Part shown: one piece after another, positions 15,753 through 25,089 of the stretch
Layout: the number at the start of each line of letters is the position of its first letter
Numbering within the stretch: position 1 is the first letter of the stretch
From: Nitrospirota bacterium
GTDB lineage: Bacteria; Nitrospirota; Thermodesulfovibrionia; Thermodesulfovibrionales; SM23-35
Direction of reading: 5' to 3'
DNA: 34,268 nucleotides
NCBI GenBank assembly: GCA_040754395.1
Contig: JBFMCL010000031.1
Span: 1-34,268, forward strand
Translations under genes and position numbers: made by a program
Notes under the pieces: generated by a model
The model's input: the letters and a program-made list of their open reading frames with translations, nothing else
Database searches by the model: none
What the model was told of the DNA's origin: nothing

Positions 15753-18392
15753 TTATGATGCAGACGATTCCTTCACAATAGCATGCAATGACGCCAGTGC
15801 TTCTTCGAACTTGTCCAGATCTCTGGTCCCTCCCTGAGCCATTTCGGGCTTGCCTCCGCCTCTTCCTCCTGCAATTCTGGACATATCCTTCATAATTGTG
15901 CCTGCATCATATTTTCCAGCAAGGTCTTTTGTTACCATGCAAACGAATGATGCCTGACTGTCAGCGACAGATGCAACAATGATAATCCCGGATTGCAGAC
16001 GGTCTCTGACAGTATCAGCAAGCATGCGAAGTTCGTTCTGCGTGAGCCCATCCTGGCGTATCCTGACGATTTTTACGCCGTTGTGAATGCTGGCATTTTG
16101 CAGTGCAGAATTCACTGCATCCCTTGAAGAACCTGCCCCTGTTTTCAGCTTCTGAATTTCCTTTTCCATCAATTTTGTGTCACTGAGGAGTTTGTCTATC
16201 CTTTCCAGAGGACTGTCCGTTTTTAGCATGGCTTTCATGGTTTCGATGTCACGTTTTCTCTCCCTCAGATAAACGAAGGCTGGCTTGCCGGTGAGCGCCT
16301 CAATGCGTCGTATGCCCGACGCGACGCTTCCCTCAGAAAGGATTACAAACAGACCGATTTCTCCCGTAGATCTGCAATGGGTGCCGCCACAGAGTTCCGC
16401 GCTGACACCGGGCACTCTGATCACACGGACTTTTTCTCCGTATTTTTCCCCGAACAGTGCAATGACCCCGGACTTGAGTGCATCGCTGATTTCCTGGATT
16501 TCTGTCTCAACCTGAATATTCTCGAGTATCCTTTTATTGACAATGTCTTCAATCGTTTCAATATCTCTATGAGCAATCTGATGGAAATGGGAGAAGTCAA
16601 AACGCAGTCTTTCCGGTGATACATAGGAACCCGCCTGTTTCACATGGTCTCCAACGACGCTGCGGAGGGCGGCGTGAAGAATGTGGGTTGCGGTATGGTT
16701 GCGTGCGGTGGCATATCTTTTCTCACTGTCAACTGCACATCTCACCGTATCCCAGACTCTGAGGCGCCCGGTTTCCACTTTCACGATTTGGACGTGAAGA
16801 CCCATTTCTCTTTTTGTATTCAGGACAGCAGCACGGGAATCTTTGCTTGTCAGGATTCCGACATCTCCGGTCTGTCCGCCTGACTCTCCATAGAATGGTG
16901 TCCTGTCGAGTAGCACTTCTGCAACATCACCTGCAGACACCTCTCTGATTATCTTTCCATCCCTGAGGATTGCCTTAACCGTTGACTCCATTTCCAGAGT
17001 ATCATGCCCCTCAAAGGCTGTTGCGCCAATTTCGGACTGAAGTTCCCGGTAAATGGAGGCCACAGCCTCATCCTCGCCAACCCATGAAGCCCTTGCCCTT
17101 TCTTTCTGCAGATCCATTTCCTGATGGAAGCCATATTCATCAATAGTCAATTCTTTATCCATCGCAATGTCTCTGGCAAGATCAAGAGGAAACCCAAAGG
17201 TGTCATAGAGCCTGAAAAGTTCGTCCCCCGGGATAATGGTACTGCCGGATTTTATCACGGAATTCATGATGTCATCGAGCATTCTCATTCCCTGTTCGAG
17301 CGTACGGGAGAAACGTTCTTCCTCAAACAGGACAAGTTTTGCAGCTCGCTCCCTCTCATGAATGAGTTCCGGATACACGTTGCCCATAGTATCTGCAACA
17401 GCATCTATGAGACGGTACAAAAAAGCACCCTCTACTCCGAGCAATTTGGCATGGCGCGATGCCCTTCGCATAATCCGTCTCAATACATACCCTCTGCCTT
17501 CATTGGATGGGATCAGGCCCTCGGAAAGAAGGAATGCCGTTGCACGAATATGGTCAGCGATAACCTTCATGGAAGTGTCGCTTGCAGTTTCCTGCCCGTA
17601 TTTGACACCCGATAATGCTTCAATGGCTGATATCACGGGTGAAAAGACGTCTGTATCGAAATTCGTCTTTTTTCTTTGCAAAACAGACGTTATTCTTTCG
17701 AGTCCCATTCCTGTATCGATGCTTGGCTTGGGAAGCGGAACAAGTGAGCCGTTATCGTCACGGTTAAACTGCATGAATACGAGGTTCCACAATTCGAGGT
17801 ATCTGTCACAGTCGCACCCGACTCCGCAATCGGGTTTTCCGCACCCAAGCGCTTCGCCCTGATCAATGATTATCTCCGAACAAGGTCCGCATGGTCCGGT
17901 ATCGCCCATTTGCCAGAAGTTGTCCTTTGCGCCTAAACGCACTATTTTTTCTTCAGCTATCCCGGTAACCTCTGACCAGAGCCTGGCAGCTTCATCATCT
18001 TCTTCAAAGACTGATACGTAAAGTTTTTCCTTCGGTAATCCGAACCAGTCCGTCAGAAGTTCCCATGCAAAGATCATAGCTTCCCTCTTGAAATAATCAC
18101 CAAAGGAGAAATTGCCGAGCATCTCGAAGAAAGTGTGATGTCTTGCGGTATGACCGACGTTTTCAATGTCACTGTGTTTCCCGCCTGCCCTCATGCATTT
18201 CTGACATGATACGGCCCTGGTATAATCCCTGTGCTCTTCTCCGAGAAAAACCGATTTAAACTGGACCATCCCTGCATTGACAAAAAGAAGAGTAGGGTCA
18301 TGCCGGGGGATGAGCGGAGAACTGGGGATAAGCCTGTGGTTTTGTGATTGAAAGTAATCCCAAAAAGCCTTTCTTATTTCTGAACTATTCAT
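15753..18392 (-). CDS. alaS: Alanyl-tRNA synthetase
   Basis: 879 residues, full length for the family. The catalytic domain opens with RKAFWDYFQSQNH and continues with SSPLIPRHDPTLLFVNAGMV. The editing domain carries the zinc motifs NHTATHILH (HxxxH) and CGGTHC (CxxxH). The C-terminal C-Ala domain holds GGRGGGKPEMAQGG. It charges tRNA-Ala and clears mischarged serine or glycine. It is the last gene of a minus-strand cluster, 35 bases after a small lipoprotein gene; recA-recX-alaS order is common in bacteria. There is no obvious ribosome binding site at the ATG. Confidence 0.98.
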   Translation of the reverse strand: MNSSEIRKAFWDYFQSQNHRLIPSSPLIPRHDPTLLFVNAGMVQFKSVFLGEEHRDYTRAVSCQKCMRAGGKHSDIENVGHTARHHTFFEMLGNFSFGDYFKREAMIFAWELLTDWFGLPKEKLYVSVFEEDDEAARLWSEVTGIAEEKIVRLGAKDNFWQMGDTGPCGPCSEIIIDQGEALGCGKPDCGVGCDCDRYLELWNLVFMQFNRDDNGSLVPLPKPSIDTGMGLERITSVLQRKKTNFDTDVFSPVISAIEALSGVKYGQETASDTSMKVIADHIRATAFLLSEGLIPSNEGRGYVLRRIMRRASRHAKLLGVEGAFLYRLIDAVADTMGNVYPELIHERERAAKLVLFEEERFSRTLEQGMRMLDDIMNSVIKSGSTIIPGDELFRLYDTFGFPLDLARDIAMDKELTIDEYGFHQEMDLQKERARASWVGEDEAVASIYRELQSEIGATAFEGHDTLEMESTVKAILRDGKIIREVSAGDVAEVLLDRTPFYGESGGQTGDVGILTSKDSRAAVLNTKREMGLHVQIVKVETGRLRVWDTVRCAVDSEKRYATARNHTATHILHAALRSVVGDHVKQAGSYVSPERLRFDFSHFHQIAHRDIETIEDIVNKRILENIQVETEIQEISDALKSGVIALFGEKYGEKVRVIRVPGVSAELCGGTHCRSTGEIGLFVILSEGSVASGIRRIEALTGKPAFVYLRERKRDIETMKAMLKTDSPLERIDKLLSDTKLMEKEIQKLKTGAGSSRDAVNSALQNASIHNGVKIVRIRQDGLTQNELRMLADTVRDRLQSGIIIVASVADSQASFVCMVTKDLAGKYDAGTIMKDMSRIAGGRGGGKPEMAQGGTRDLDKFEEALASLHAIVKESSAS

Positions 18393-18427
18393 TTGCTTAC
18401 AGCAATTCCATTTTATTCCTGCATCGG

Positions 18428-18748
18428 TTACTTGATATACAGCAGTTTTCCGTCATAAAAGAAAAGAAGCTTTGTCCCAATTACCCCGAGAGTTCCCATC
18501 TGCGTATAAATCCATTCTTCTCTTGTTTTCTCTTCAAAGGAGTCAAGGAACTTAATGGTATCGGGAGATCCCCATGCATAGCGTACCTGTTCCTTGGACA
18601 TTCCCAGATTGATCTCTCCCTTCCGTATATGGTCCTGTATGTTCTGCGGATAGTTCCTAATCTCTTCTTCTGTGTAGCGGACGGCCTGTGTGCACGCAAG
18701 CTGCGCGGACAGCAACAAAACAAGAATTGCAAAAAGCATTTTTTTCAT
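18428..18748 (-). CDS. Small BamE/SmpA-like lipoprotein
   Basis: 106 residues with a signal peptide and a lipobox ending LAC. The stretch IRKGEINLGMSKEQVRYAWGSPDTI is the hallmark of the SmpA/OmlA (BamE) fold, in which a helix precedes a turn with GxP. A beta-rich end follows (EEWIYTQMG, KLLFFYDGKLLYI). It may take part in outer-membrane assembly or simply share the fold. BamE itself has a different context, so the gene name is withheld. The ATG overlaps the recX stop by four bases, which fixes both. Confidence 0.8.
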   Translation of the reverse strand: MKKMLFAILVLLLSAQLACTQAVRYTEEEIRNYPQNIQDHIRKGEINLGMSKEQVRYAWGSPDTIKFLDSFEEKTREEWIYTQMGTLGVIGTKLLFFYDGKLLYIK

Positions 18749-19218
18749 GACTTTTCCTCCTCGAAGGCAATGTCTTTAAAAACCTGTACTATTGTATCTG
18801 AAGAATATCCCCTTCTCAACAGAAAGTTATACAGACGACGTTTTGCGGTCATTTCTGAACAGCCCCTGAGGACCCTGAGTCTCTTATGAACCAGCCTGCG
18901 GGCATTGTCAAAATCGCTGTGGTTATCTTCATGAAATACACGGTCAACGATATCGCGCCTGATTCCCCTCCTCAGAAGATATTGTCTTGCCCCGTTCCTG
19001 CTCAGCATCCTCGAACTCAGGGCATCGGTCTTGAGTGTTTCTGCAAGAACCAGATCATCGATAAACCCTTTTCCGATAAGGTACTTCATTGTGGAAGAGA
19101 CAACAGAGATTGGAAACCCTCTTTTTTCAAGCCGTTCCTGCATTTCCTGTGCACTCCTTCCCCTGTAGCCAAGCAATTTCAACGCGTACTGTCTTGCCTT
19201 ATTTTGAGAATCTTTCAA
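18745..19218 (-). CDS. recX: Regulatory protein RecX
   Basis: 157 residues of three-helix repeats typical of RecX: ALKLLGYRGRSAQEMQERLEKRGF, LIGKGFIDDLVLAETLKTD, QYLLRRGIRRDIVDRVF and KRRLYNFLLRRGYSSDTIVQVF. RecX binds RecA filaments and limits their growth. The start is a TTG at 19218 inside the end of pilT (20-base overlap), with AAGG further upstream. A later start would cut into the first repeat. It is separated from recA by pilT rather than adjacent to it. Confidence 0.92.
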   Translation of the reverse strand: MKDSQNKARQYALKLLGYRGRSAQEMQERLEKRGFPISVVSSTMKYLIGKGFIDDLVLAETLKTDALSSRMLSRNGARQYLLRRGIRRDIVDRVFHEDNHSDFDNARRLVHKRLRVLRGCSEMTAKRRLYNFLLRRGYSSDTIVQVFKDIAFEEEKS

Positions 19219-20371
19219 TTTTCATCTTGCCCTTATCTTCCTTTTCGGGAGTCATGACAGGCCTGATAGCGATCTGCTCTTCAAGGGTAAGCTCACTCGT
19301 TGAATGTATGCCTTTTACCTTAAGTACAAAGTCATCTGGTTTTGTGGCCCTTCTCAACGCCTCTTCATAGGTTATCAATCCCTGCTTGTAAAGAACGATA
19401 AGAGACTGGTCAAATGTCTGCATCCCGTAATGGAGAGTCCCCTGTTCGATCACATCCGGAATAATCTTTGTTTTATCCGGGTCAAGAATGCAGTCTTTGA
19501 TAGTGGTTGTTGCGATAAGGACTTCTACAGCCGGAACCCTTCCTTTTCCGTCGGCCATCGGCATAAGTCTCATGGAAATGATGCCTTTCAGTACTGAAGA
19601 GAGCTGCATTCGTACCTGTTTATGCTGATAGGGAGGAAATACCGCAATAATCCTGTTAATCGTTTCTGCCGCATCTATTGTATGGAGCGTACTGAGCACC
19701 AGATGGCCTGTTTCTGCCGCAACGAGAGAGGTCTGTATTGTCTCGAAGTCACGCATTTCACCCACAAGTATAATGTCCGGATCCTGTCTCAGTGCCTGAC
19801 GCAGCGCCTTGCTGAATGATTCCGTATCGCTGCCTATTTCTCTCTGATTGACTATGCTCTTCTTGTCCCTGTGAAGGTATTCAATGGGATCTTCGATCGT
19901 CATGATATGTTCGGTGCGGTTGCCGTTTATGAGATCAATCATCGCCGCGAGAGTTGTTGACTTTCCACTTCCGGTAGTTCCCGTAACAAGGACAAGACCC
20001 CTCTGTTCCATCGCAATTTTTTTAATTACTTCGGGAAGATGCAGTTCATCGATAGTCGGAATTCTCATGGGAATGACCCTGAAAACAAGACCCACTGTGC
20101 CCCTCTGCATAAAGATATTGCATCTGAACCTCCCGAGACCAGGCACGCTGTAAGCCAGGTCGATATCATTTTTTCTCTTGAATACCTCTGTCTGCCCAGG
20201 GGTCATGACCGATAATGCAATCTTCATTGCGTCCTCATGACTCAGCTTTTTTTCTGTGGTGAGCGGTGTGAGTTCTCCGTATATCCTCAGAATAGGCGGA
20301 GAGCCAACTTTGATATGAACGTCTGATGCACGAAGAGAGGTTGCATGTCGCAAAAGTTCATTGATATCCAT
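19199..20371 (-). CDS. pilT: Type IV pilus retraction ATPase PilT
   Basis: 390 residues. The N-terminal PAS-like domain begins MDINELLRHATSLRASDVHIKVG. Walker A is GTTGSGKST (131-139), followed by the Asp-box TIEDPIEYLH, Walker B IILVGEMRDFETI and the His-box STLHTIDAAETINRII. The C-terminal region holds AIRPVMTPEKE. The extension beyond the usual PilT of about 345 residues is lysine-rich. PilT depolymerises type IV pili for twitching and DNA uptake. AAGGAGG lies before the ATG. The gene starts two bases after the recA stop and overlaps recX. Confidence 0.95.
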   Translation of the reverse strand: MDINELLRHATSLRASDVHIKVGSPPILRIYGELTPLTTEKKLSHEDAMKIALSVMTPGQTEVFKRKNDIDLAYSVPGLGRFRCNIFMQRGTVGLVFRVIPMRIPTIDELHLPEVIKKIAMEQRGLVLVTGTTGSGKSTTLAAMIDLINGNRTEHIMTIEDPIEYLHRDKKSIVNQREIGSDTESFSKALRQALRQDPDIILVGEMRDFETIQTSLVAAETGHLVLSTLHTIDAAETINRIIAVFPPYQHKQVRMQLSSVLKGIISMRLMPMADGKGRVPAVEVLIATTTIKDCILDPDKTKIIPDVIEQGTLHYGMQTFDQSLIVLYKQGLITYEEALRRATKPDDFVLKVKGIHSTSELTLEEQIAIRPVMTPEKEDKGKMKIERFSK

Positions 20372-20373
20372 AG

Positions 20374-21372
20374 CTACCTCCTTAAATTGAATGCCTCAAT
20401 GATCTTGTTTTCTATCTCATTGCAGACTTCAAGATTATTTCTAAGAAATTCCTTGGAATTTTCTCTTCCCTGGCCGATTTTATTGCTTACATAACTGTAC
20501 CAGGAGCCTGATTTCTCTATTATTCCCTTCTCGACACCGAGATCGACTATTTCTCCAACCCTTGAAATTCCCTCATTGAAATAGATATCGAATTCAGCCT
20601 GCTTGAAAGGAGGAGCAACCTTGTTCTTTACCACTTTTACCCTCACACGGCCGCCTATCGTCTCCTGATTTTCCTTGATATTTTCTATTCTCCTGATATC
20701 GAGCCTCATTGAGGAATAGAATTTCAGCGCGTTTCCGCCTGTTGTTGTTTCAGGGCTTCCGAACATGACCCCGATCTTCATTCGTATCTGGTTTATGAAT
20801 ATTACAGTTGTGAGAGACTTTGATATCGCTGCGGTCAGTTTTCTCAACGCCTGACTCATAAGTCTTGCCTGAAGTCCCGGCAGTGAATCTCCCATATCTC
20901 CCTCTATCTCGGCCTTTGGAACGAGCGCGGCAACTGAATCGATCGCAATCACATCCAGAGCTCCGCTTCTGACAAGGACCTCAGCGACTTCGAGTGCTTG
21001 TTCCCCGGTATCGGGCTGCGAGATGAGAAGGTCTTCTATTCTGACCCCGAGCTTCTGGGCATAGCTCACATCAAGTGCATGCTCTGCATCAATAAACGCT
21101 GCAGATCCTCCGGCTGCCTGAGCCTGTGCAATGGCACCCAAGGCAAGTGTTGTTTTTCCTGAAGATTCAGGCCCGAATATTTCTACAACCCTTCCTCTCG
21201 GAAAACCTCCGATGCCTGTTGCGATATCGAGGGCAAGGGACCCTGTGGGGATTACCTGAATGCCCTCGGCAATCCCTTCAGCCCCGAGCTTCATGATTGA
21301 GCCTTTGCCGAAACTCTTTTCGATCTGGGAAATAGCCATCTCGATTGCCCTGGTCTTATCTTTATTCGTCAT
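20374..21372 (-). CDS. recA: Recombinase RecA
   Basis: 332 residues. It carries Walker [10 protein letters not shown] (from 67), Walker B region [12 protein letters not shown], loop L2 region [30 protein letters not shown], and the C-terminal domain with [16 protein letters not shown]. It catalyses strand exchange and, where LexA exists, its self-cleavage. The C-terminal acidic tail of E. coli RecA is missing, as in many other bacteria. GGAGGAG precedes the ATG. No convincing SOS box was found in the 48-base gap upstream. Confidence 0.99.
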   Translation of the reverse strand: MTNKDKTRAIEMAISQIEKSFGKGSIMKLGAEGIAEGIQVIPTGSLALDIATGIGGFPRGRVVEIFGPESSGKTTLALGAIAQAQAAGGSAAFIDAEHALDVSYAQKLGVRIEDLLISQPDTGEQALEVAEVLVRSGALDVIAIDSVAALVPKAEIEGDMGDSLPGLQARLMSQALRKLTAAISKSLTTVIFINQIRMKIGVMFGSPETTTGGNALKFYSSMRLDIRRIENIKENQETIGGRVRVKVVKNKVAPPFKQAEFDIYFNEGISRVGEIVDLGVEKGIIEKSGSWYSYVSNKIGQGRENSKEFLRNNLEVCNEIENKIIEAFNLRR

Positions 21373-21420
21373 ATCTCCTCCGTTTTGTCTGCAACCCGTA
21401 TTGACGAGCGGTTAGTAGTT

Positions 21421-21996
21421 TTATAAATGGTTACTCATTCCGAGACTGATATCAGCAAGAGAACTGTATTCAGCTCCTTTTGGTTTCAACTCACTTTTCA
21501 TAAGTATAACGCTTTCCACGGAAAATGTACCGAATTCCTTATTGCGGTAATTGTCAAGTTCGCTCAGAACATTGATGATGCCCCTCTGTGCACGAACCCT
21601 TCCGAGCGTCAAATGCGGCGTATATTCCCTGCCCTCTCTCTTATAACCGATAAGTGACATACAGTGATCAATGTCATTGACGAGCCTTTTCAGTATTTCC
21701 GTATCTTCAATGCCGGTCCATATTACCCTGGGATATCTTTTATTCGGGAACGCTCCTGTACTGTGTATTTTAATACAAAAGGGATTATATGTTGAAACAA
21801 TGCTTTTAAGGGATTCTTTTATCCGGGGGAGAAGAATATCAGGGGTAGTGCCGAGAAACTTGAGTGTGAGGTGGAGGTTTGCAGGGAGTACCCACTTGAC
21901 GTCAGCGTCATGCTTTTTCAGCACCTCAAGGAACGCTCCTATCTCTTTTCTTACCTGTTCCGGAATTCCTATTGCAATAAAACACCGCAAATTCAT
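21421..21996 (-). CDS. thpR: RNA 2',3'-cyclic phosphodiesterase (2H family, ThpR)
   Basis: 191 residues with both catalytic HxTx motifs of the 2H phosphoesterase fold: HLTLKFLG (H42) and HLTLGRVR (H128). ThpR, formerly called 2'-5' RNA ligase, opens 2',3'-cyclic phosphates on RNA. It sits between pgpA and recA; in many genomes a cinA gene also lies in this string, but none is present here. Eleven bases separate it from pgpA and 48 from recA. The ribosome binding site is weak. Confidence 0.92.
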   Translation of the reverse strand: MNLRCFIAIGIPEQVRKEIGAFLEVLKKHDADVKWVLPANLHLTLKFLGTTPDILLPRIKESLKSIVSTYNPFCIKIHSTGAFPNKRYPRVIWTGIEDTEILKRLVNDIDHCMSLIGYKREGREYTPHLTLGRVRAQRGIINVLSELDNYRNKEFGTFSVESVILMKSELKPKGAEYSSLADISLGMSNHL

Positions 21997-22007
21997 TTCA
22001 AGGTGTA

Positions 22008-22454
22008 TCAGAAAAGCATTTTCCAGGTCTGCAAAACAGCATTCGCATACAAGGCAGCCAATGCATCATCTGCCATGATGCCAACCCCGCCCCGGAAGAA
22101 GGATTCAAGCCGTTTTATAGGAAACGGTTTTAGTATATCGAAAACTCTGAATAAAAAAAAAGCTGAAACAGCGTAGTGCATGCTAAATGGAATGAAAAGG
22201 ACTGCCAGAAGGAACCCGCAGAATTCGTCAATTACGATATGTCTGCTGTCCTTCTGATTTAGGGCATGTTCAGCGCGATGTGACGTAAGGATGCCAAGTG
22301 GAATTATTACTGATAAAACGAAGATATGCAGGGTAACAGAAGGTCTGATAAGAACATAGAAAAGAAAGGCTGCGAAGGTCCCGAAAGTGCCGGGAGCAAA
22401 GGGGATATACCCAATAAAACCGAGAGTGGCAATATATTTGCAAACGGTATTCAT
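22008..22454 (-). CDS. pgpA: Phosphatidylglycerophosphatase A
   Basis: 148 residues, a small membrane enzyme with about four hydrophobic stretches. Family marks are GYIPFAPGTFGT near the start, IVIDEFCGFL in the middle, FRVFDILKPFPIKRLE, and GGVGIMADDALAALYAN at the end. It removes the phosphate from phosphatidylglycerophosphate to give phosphatidylglycerol. AGGA lies six bases before the ATG. It probably shares a transcript with thpR and recA. Confidence 0.94.
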   Translation of the reverse strand: MNTVCKYIATLGFIGYIPFAPGTFGTFAAFLFYVLIRPSVTLHIFVLSVIIPLGILTSHRAEHALNQKDSRHIVIDEFCGFLLAVLFIPFSMHYAVSAFFLFRVFDILKPFPIKRLESFFRGGVGIMADDALAALYANAVLQTWKMLF

Positions 22455-22485
22455 GAAATCCTGACGGGAGACTAGTCTGTCACAA

Positions 22486-22905
22486 TTATTCCTGAATTAT
22501 TGTGTACGAAAATTTTATTTTGGCAGTTCCTTCAAGCGTTGCTTTTACGGAACAGTATTTATTCATGGACAATTCGACTGCCCGTTTGACCGCTTCTTCA
22601 GATATATTTCTTCCCCTTACTGCAAATTCCAGGGTTATGTCGGTAAATTTTTTGGGATAATCTTCAGCTTTTTCCCCCTTTACAGCAATTTCGATTCCTG
22701 TCACATCCTGTTTCTTTTTTTTCAGAATGGAAATCACATCCATGCCGGAGCACCCGCCTATGCCAAGCAGAAGAAGCTCCATCGGCCTTGGACCGGAATT
22801 CTGTCCACCTACGGTGGGGTCTCCATCCATTACAAGAGCATGTCCTGACGAAGAAGTTCCTACAAACTGAAGACCTTCTACATAGTTTATTCTTGCCTTT
22901 AACAT
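22486..22905 (-). CDS. OsmC/Ohr-family protein
   Basis: 139 residues. Both conserved cysteines are present: C52 in LGIGGCSGMDV and C118 in NKYCSVKAT. Together with the GPRPMELLL segment these mark the OsmC family (YhfA-like branch). Members reduce organic hydroperoxides with the cysteine pair; the physiological substrate of this branch is unclear. GGAGG lies just before the ATG. It precedes pgpA by 31 bases and diverges from mobA across a 267-base AT-rich gap. Confidence 0.9.
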   Translation of the reverse strand: MLKARINYVEGLQFVGTSSSGHALVMDGDPTVGGQNSGPRPMELLLLGIGGCSGMDVISILKKKKQDVTGIEIAVKGEKAEDYPKKFTDITLEFAVRGRNISEEAVKRAVELSMNKYCSVKATLEGTAKIKFSYTIIQE

Positions 22906-23102
22906 TTTACCCTCCTAATGCATTTATGATCAGATACTAAAAGAATAGCCTGGTACGTGTGCGTATTTCAGGTCACGTACAAACATCATAATACATCCAG
23001 CAGTTTTGCGTACGACAGGTAACAGTGGATGGAGTTACTTTATTCCAGATGCACACATTTGTCAAGCAAACCTGTTGTTTAAAAAGAATAAATTGTTTTT
23101 TA

Positions 23103-23131
23103 TTGAAAGTATTATTTTAATTAACTATTAT
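23103..23131 (+). promoter_or_regulatory. Candidate sigma70 promoter for the mobA-tatA-alr-mla operon
   Basis: TTGAAA (23103-23108), a 17-base spacer and TATTAT (23126-23131) lie in an AT-rich divergent intergenic region, about 40 bases before the mobA start. Judged by eye only. Confidence 0.55.
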
Positions 23132-23172
23132 AAATATAACAGATAAAAGAATATTTCCACAGGTATGAGAAA

Positions 23173-23760
23173 ATGGATGCGGTCATTTTAGCCGGAGGAG
23201 AAAATACACGGATACCTGTCATTAAGGGATTCCTTGAAATAAACAGCAGAAAGATCATCGAATCGAATGTTGAATGCATGAGGAAGGTCTTTGATCGGGT
23301 CATTATCAGTACCAATACACCGGAGCTTTTTTTTTATCTCGGAACACCAATGATAGGAGATGTCCTTCCGCATCGCGGGCCAATGACAGGAATCTTTTCT
23401 GTATTATCTGTTCCCGATGTCTCCGAGGTATTCATTTCAGCATGTGACATGCCTTATATTAATGTTATACTGGTACAATATATGAAAGAGAAATGGTCTC
23501 GCGGATGGGATGCAGCAGTCCCTGTTTTCGAGAGAAAACCGCAGCCGCTTTTCGCCATATATTCGAAAAAGATCGCGGAAAGAATGGAAGAAAAAATACG
23601 AAAAAACAGAAAATGCCTTAAAAGATTCCTCTCGGAAATTAATGTGCTCTATTTCAAGGAGGAAGATGTAAGAAATCTGGATCCCGAAGGACGTTCATTT
23701 GTTAATATTAATACCATGGAAGATTTCCATAGAGAGGGGGGTAAGACATGTTTGGTTTAG
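23173..23760 (+). CDS. mobA: MobA-like nucleotidyltransferase (molybdenum cofactor guanylyltransferase)
   Basis: 195 residues of the MobA/GT-A fold. It starts with the nucleotide-binding loop LAGGENTRIPVIKGFLEI, continues with GPMTGIFSVLS and the metal-binding motif ISACDMPYI, and ends with FVNINTMED. MobA attaches GMP to molybdopterin to make the cofactor of many exported enzymes. The classical GxDK part of the first loop is altered to VIKG, so a related sugar or MoCo nucleotidyltransferase cannot be excluded. It overlaps tatA by 13 bases, which fits a role in Tat-exported molybdoenzymes. Confidence 0.82.
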   Translation: MDAVILAGGENTRIPVIKGFLEINSRKIIESNVECMRKVFDRVIISTNTPELFFYLGTPMIGDVLPHRGPMTGIFSVLSVPDVSEVFISACDMPYINVILVQYMKEKWSRGWDAAVPVFERKPQPLFAIYSKKIAERMEEKIRKNRKCLKRFLSEINVLYFKEEDVRNLDPEGRSFVNINTMEDFHREGGKTCLV

Positions 23761-23960
23761 GCACGCAGGAGCTGATCATCGTTCTGATAATCATTGTTGT
23801 TCTTTTCGGCGCTACAAGGCTTCCGCAGATAGGTAGCGGTATCGGACAGGCGATCAAGAATTTCAAGAAGAGCGTTAGTGAAGGTGAAGAGATCGATGTA
23901 ACACCCGAAAAAGACAATAAACAGGAAACGAAAAAAGAAAAAATAAAAGAAGGTGACTAG
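23748..23960 (+). CDS. tatA: Sec-independent translocase subunit TatA
   Basis: 70 residues. A short N-terminal membrane helix is followed by the FGATRLPQIGSGIGQAIKNFKKS hinge and amphipathic helix, seen here as VLFGATRLPQ then GSGIGQAIKNFK. A charged lysine/glutamate tail follows. TatA polymerises to form the pore for folded proteins with twin-arginine signals. GAGAGGGGGGTAAGAC lies before the ATG. It starts within the end of mobA and its end overlaps alr by eight bases. TatC is not in the window. Confidence 0.94.
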   Translation: MFGLGTQELIIVLIIIVVLFGATRLPQIGSGIGQAIKNFKKSVSEGEEIDVTPEKDNKQETKKEKIKEGD

Positions 23961-25089
23961 AGGCCCTATCGCAGAGGTTGATCTGTCTGCTATAGCGCAT
24001 AACCTTCAAGCAATACGAAAAATTGTAAAAAACCGGCCTGTTATCGCCGTTGTCAAGGCTGACGCGTATGGACACGGCGCGGTAGAAGTTTCAAAAAGAC
24101 TGCTCAAAGAAGGAGTCACTTGCCTTGCTGTAGCATTTACCGGAGAAGCGAGAGAATTGAGGGATGCGGGTATCAGCATTCCGGTGATAGTGCTGTTCGA
24201 CAGGAATGATATAAACGCGTTCTTTGAATTTCATCTGATACCGGTTATTTCTGATGTAGAGACTGCGCTGTCTCTGTCAAATGAGGCAAAAAGAAGAAAC
24301 ACGGCCATAAATGTCCATATAAAAATCGATACCGGCATGGGAAGGCTCGGATTACACGGGAAGAAAGTCACTGAAAATATTTTGAATATCGCGTCAATGC
24401 CGGGCATTCAGGTTGAGGGATTGCTGAGCCATTTCTCTGAAGCTGATCTTGCTGACAGATCATTTGCAGACCAGCAGATTACCCTTTTCAGGCAGGTGCT
24501 CGAGTCTGTATCCAGAAAAATAAAAGGAAAAATATGTGCACATATAGCCAACAGCGCGGCAGTCATGACCCTGGAAGAGTCACATTTCGACGCAGTCAGG
24601 CCCGGCCTAATGCTTTACGGCTATTCTCCTTTAAAGGCTTATAGATTCGGTTCACCAGAAAACCTTCCTCACGTATCAGAACTTTTTCCTGCGTTGGTTG
24701 TGAAGGCAAAAATACTCTCTATAAGAAATGTACCCTCTGGAACCCCGATAAGCTACGGAAGGACTTTTGTGACGAAAAGGCAGAGCAGGATAGGGGTTGT
24801 TTCAATAGGCTATGCTGACGGATACAGCAGGCTTTTTTCTAATAATGCAGAAATGCTTGTTCTCGGAAAAAAGGCGCCGGTCGCCGGAAGGGTCTGCATG
24901 GATCTCACCATGATCGATCTTACGGATATACCGGAGGCACAGGAAAACGATGATGCTGTTATCATCGGACGGCAGGGAAGCCAGTCAATCACCGCGGATG
25001 AACTTGCCGAAAAAGCCAATACTATATCCTATGAAATTCTTACGTCTCTGGGAAGCCGTTCCCGTAAAGTCCATGCTGAGAATCATTGA
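23953..25089 (+). CDS. alr: Alanine racemase
   Basis: 378 residues. The PLP lysine is K35 in VVKADAYGHGA, and the second catalytic residue is the tyrosine in ISYGRTF. DTGMGRLGL, GLLSHFSEAD and GYADGYSR also match the family. It interconverts L- and D-alanine for peptidoglycan. The start is a GTG inside the tatA end; the conserved opening PIAEVDLSAIAHN supports it. The end overlaps the second mlaE by 17 bases. Confidence 0.96.
   Translation: MTRGPIAEVDLSAIAHNLQAIRKIVKNRPVIAVVKADAYGHGAVEVSKRLLKEGVTCLAVAFTGEARELRDAGISIPVIVLFDRNDINAFFEFHLIPVISDVETALSLSNEAKRRNTAINVHIKIDTGMGRLGLHGKKVTENILNIASMPGIQVEGLLSHFSEADLADRSFADQQITLFRQVLESVSRKIKGKICAHIANSAAVMTLEESHFDAVRPGLMLYGYSPLKAYRFGSPENLPHVSELFPALVVKAKILSIRNVPSGTPISYGRTFVTKRQSRIGVVSIGYADGYSRLFSNNAEMLVLGKKAPVAGRVCMDLTMIDLTDIPEAQENDDAVIIGRQGSQSITADELAEKANTISYEILTSLGSRSRKVHAENH

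Noticed and set aside
21373-21420. SOS (LexA) box before recA
   Set aside because: No palindrome resembling known LexA sites in the 48-base gap, and the lineage's LexA motif is not known to me.
21997-22007. Expected cinA between pgpA and thpR
   Set aside because: Only 11 bases lie between the genes, so cinA is absent here; absence alone is not unusual enough to report.
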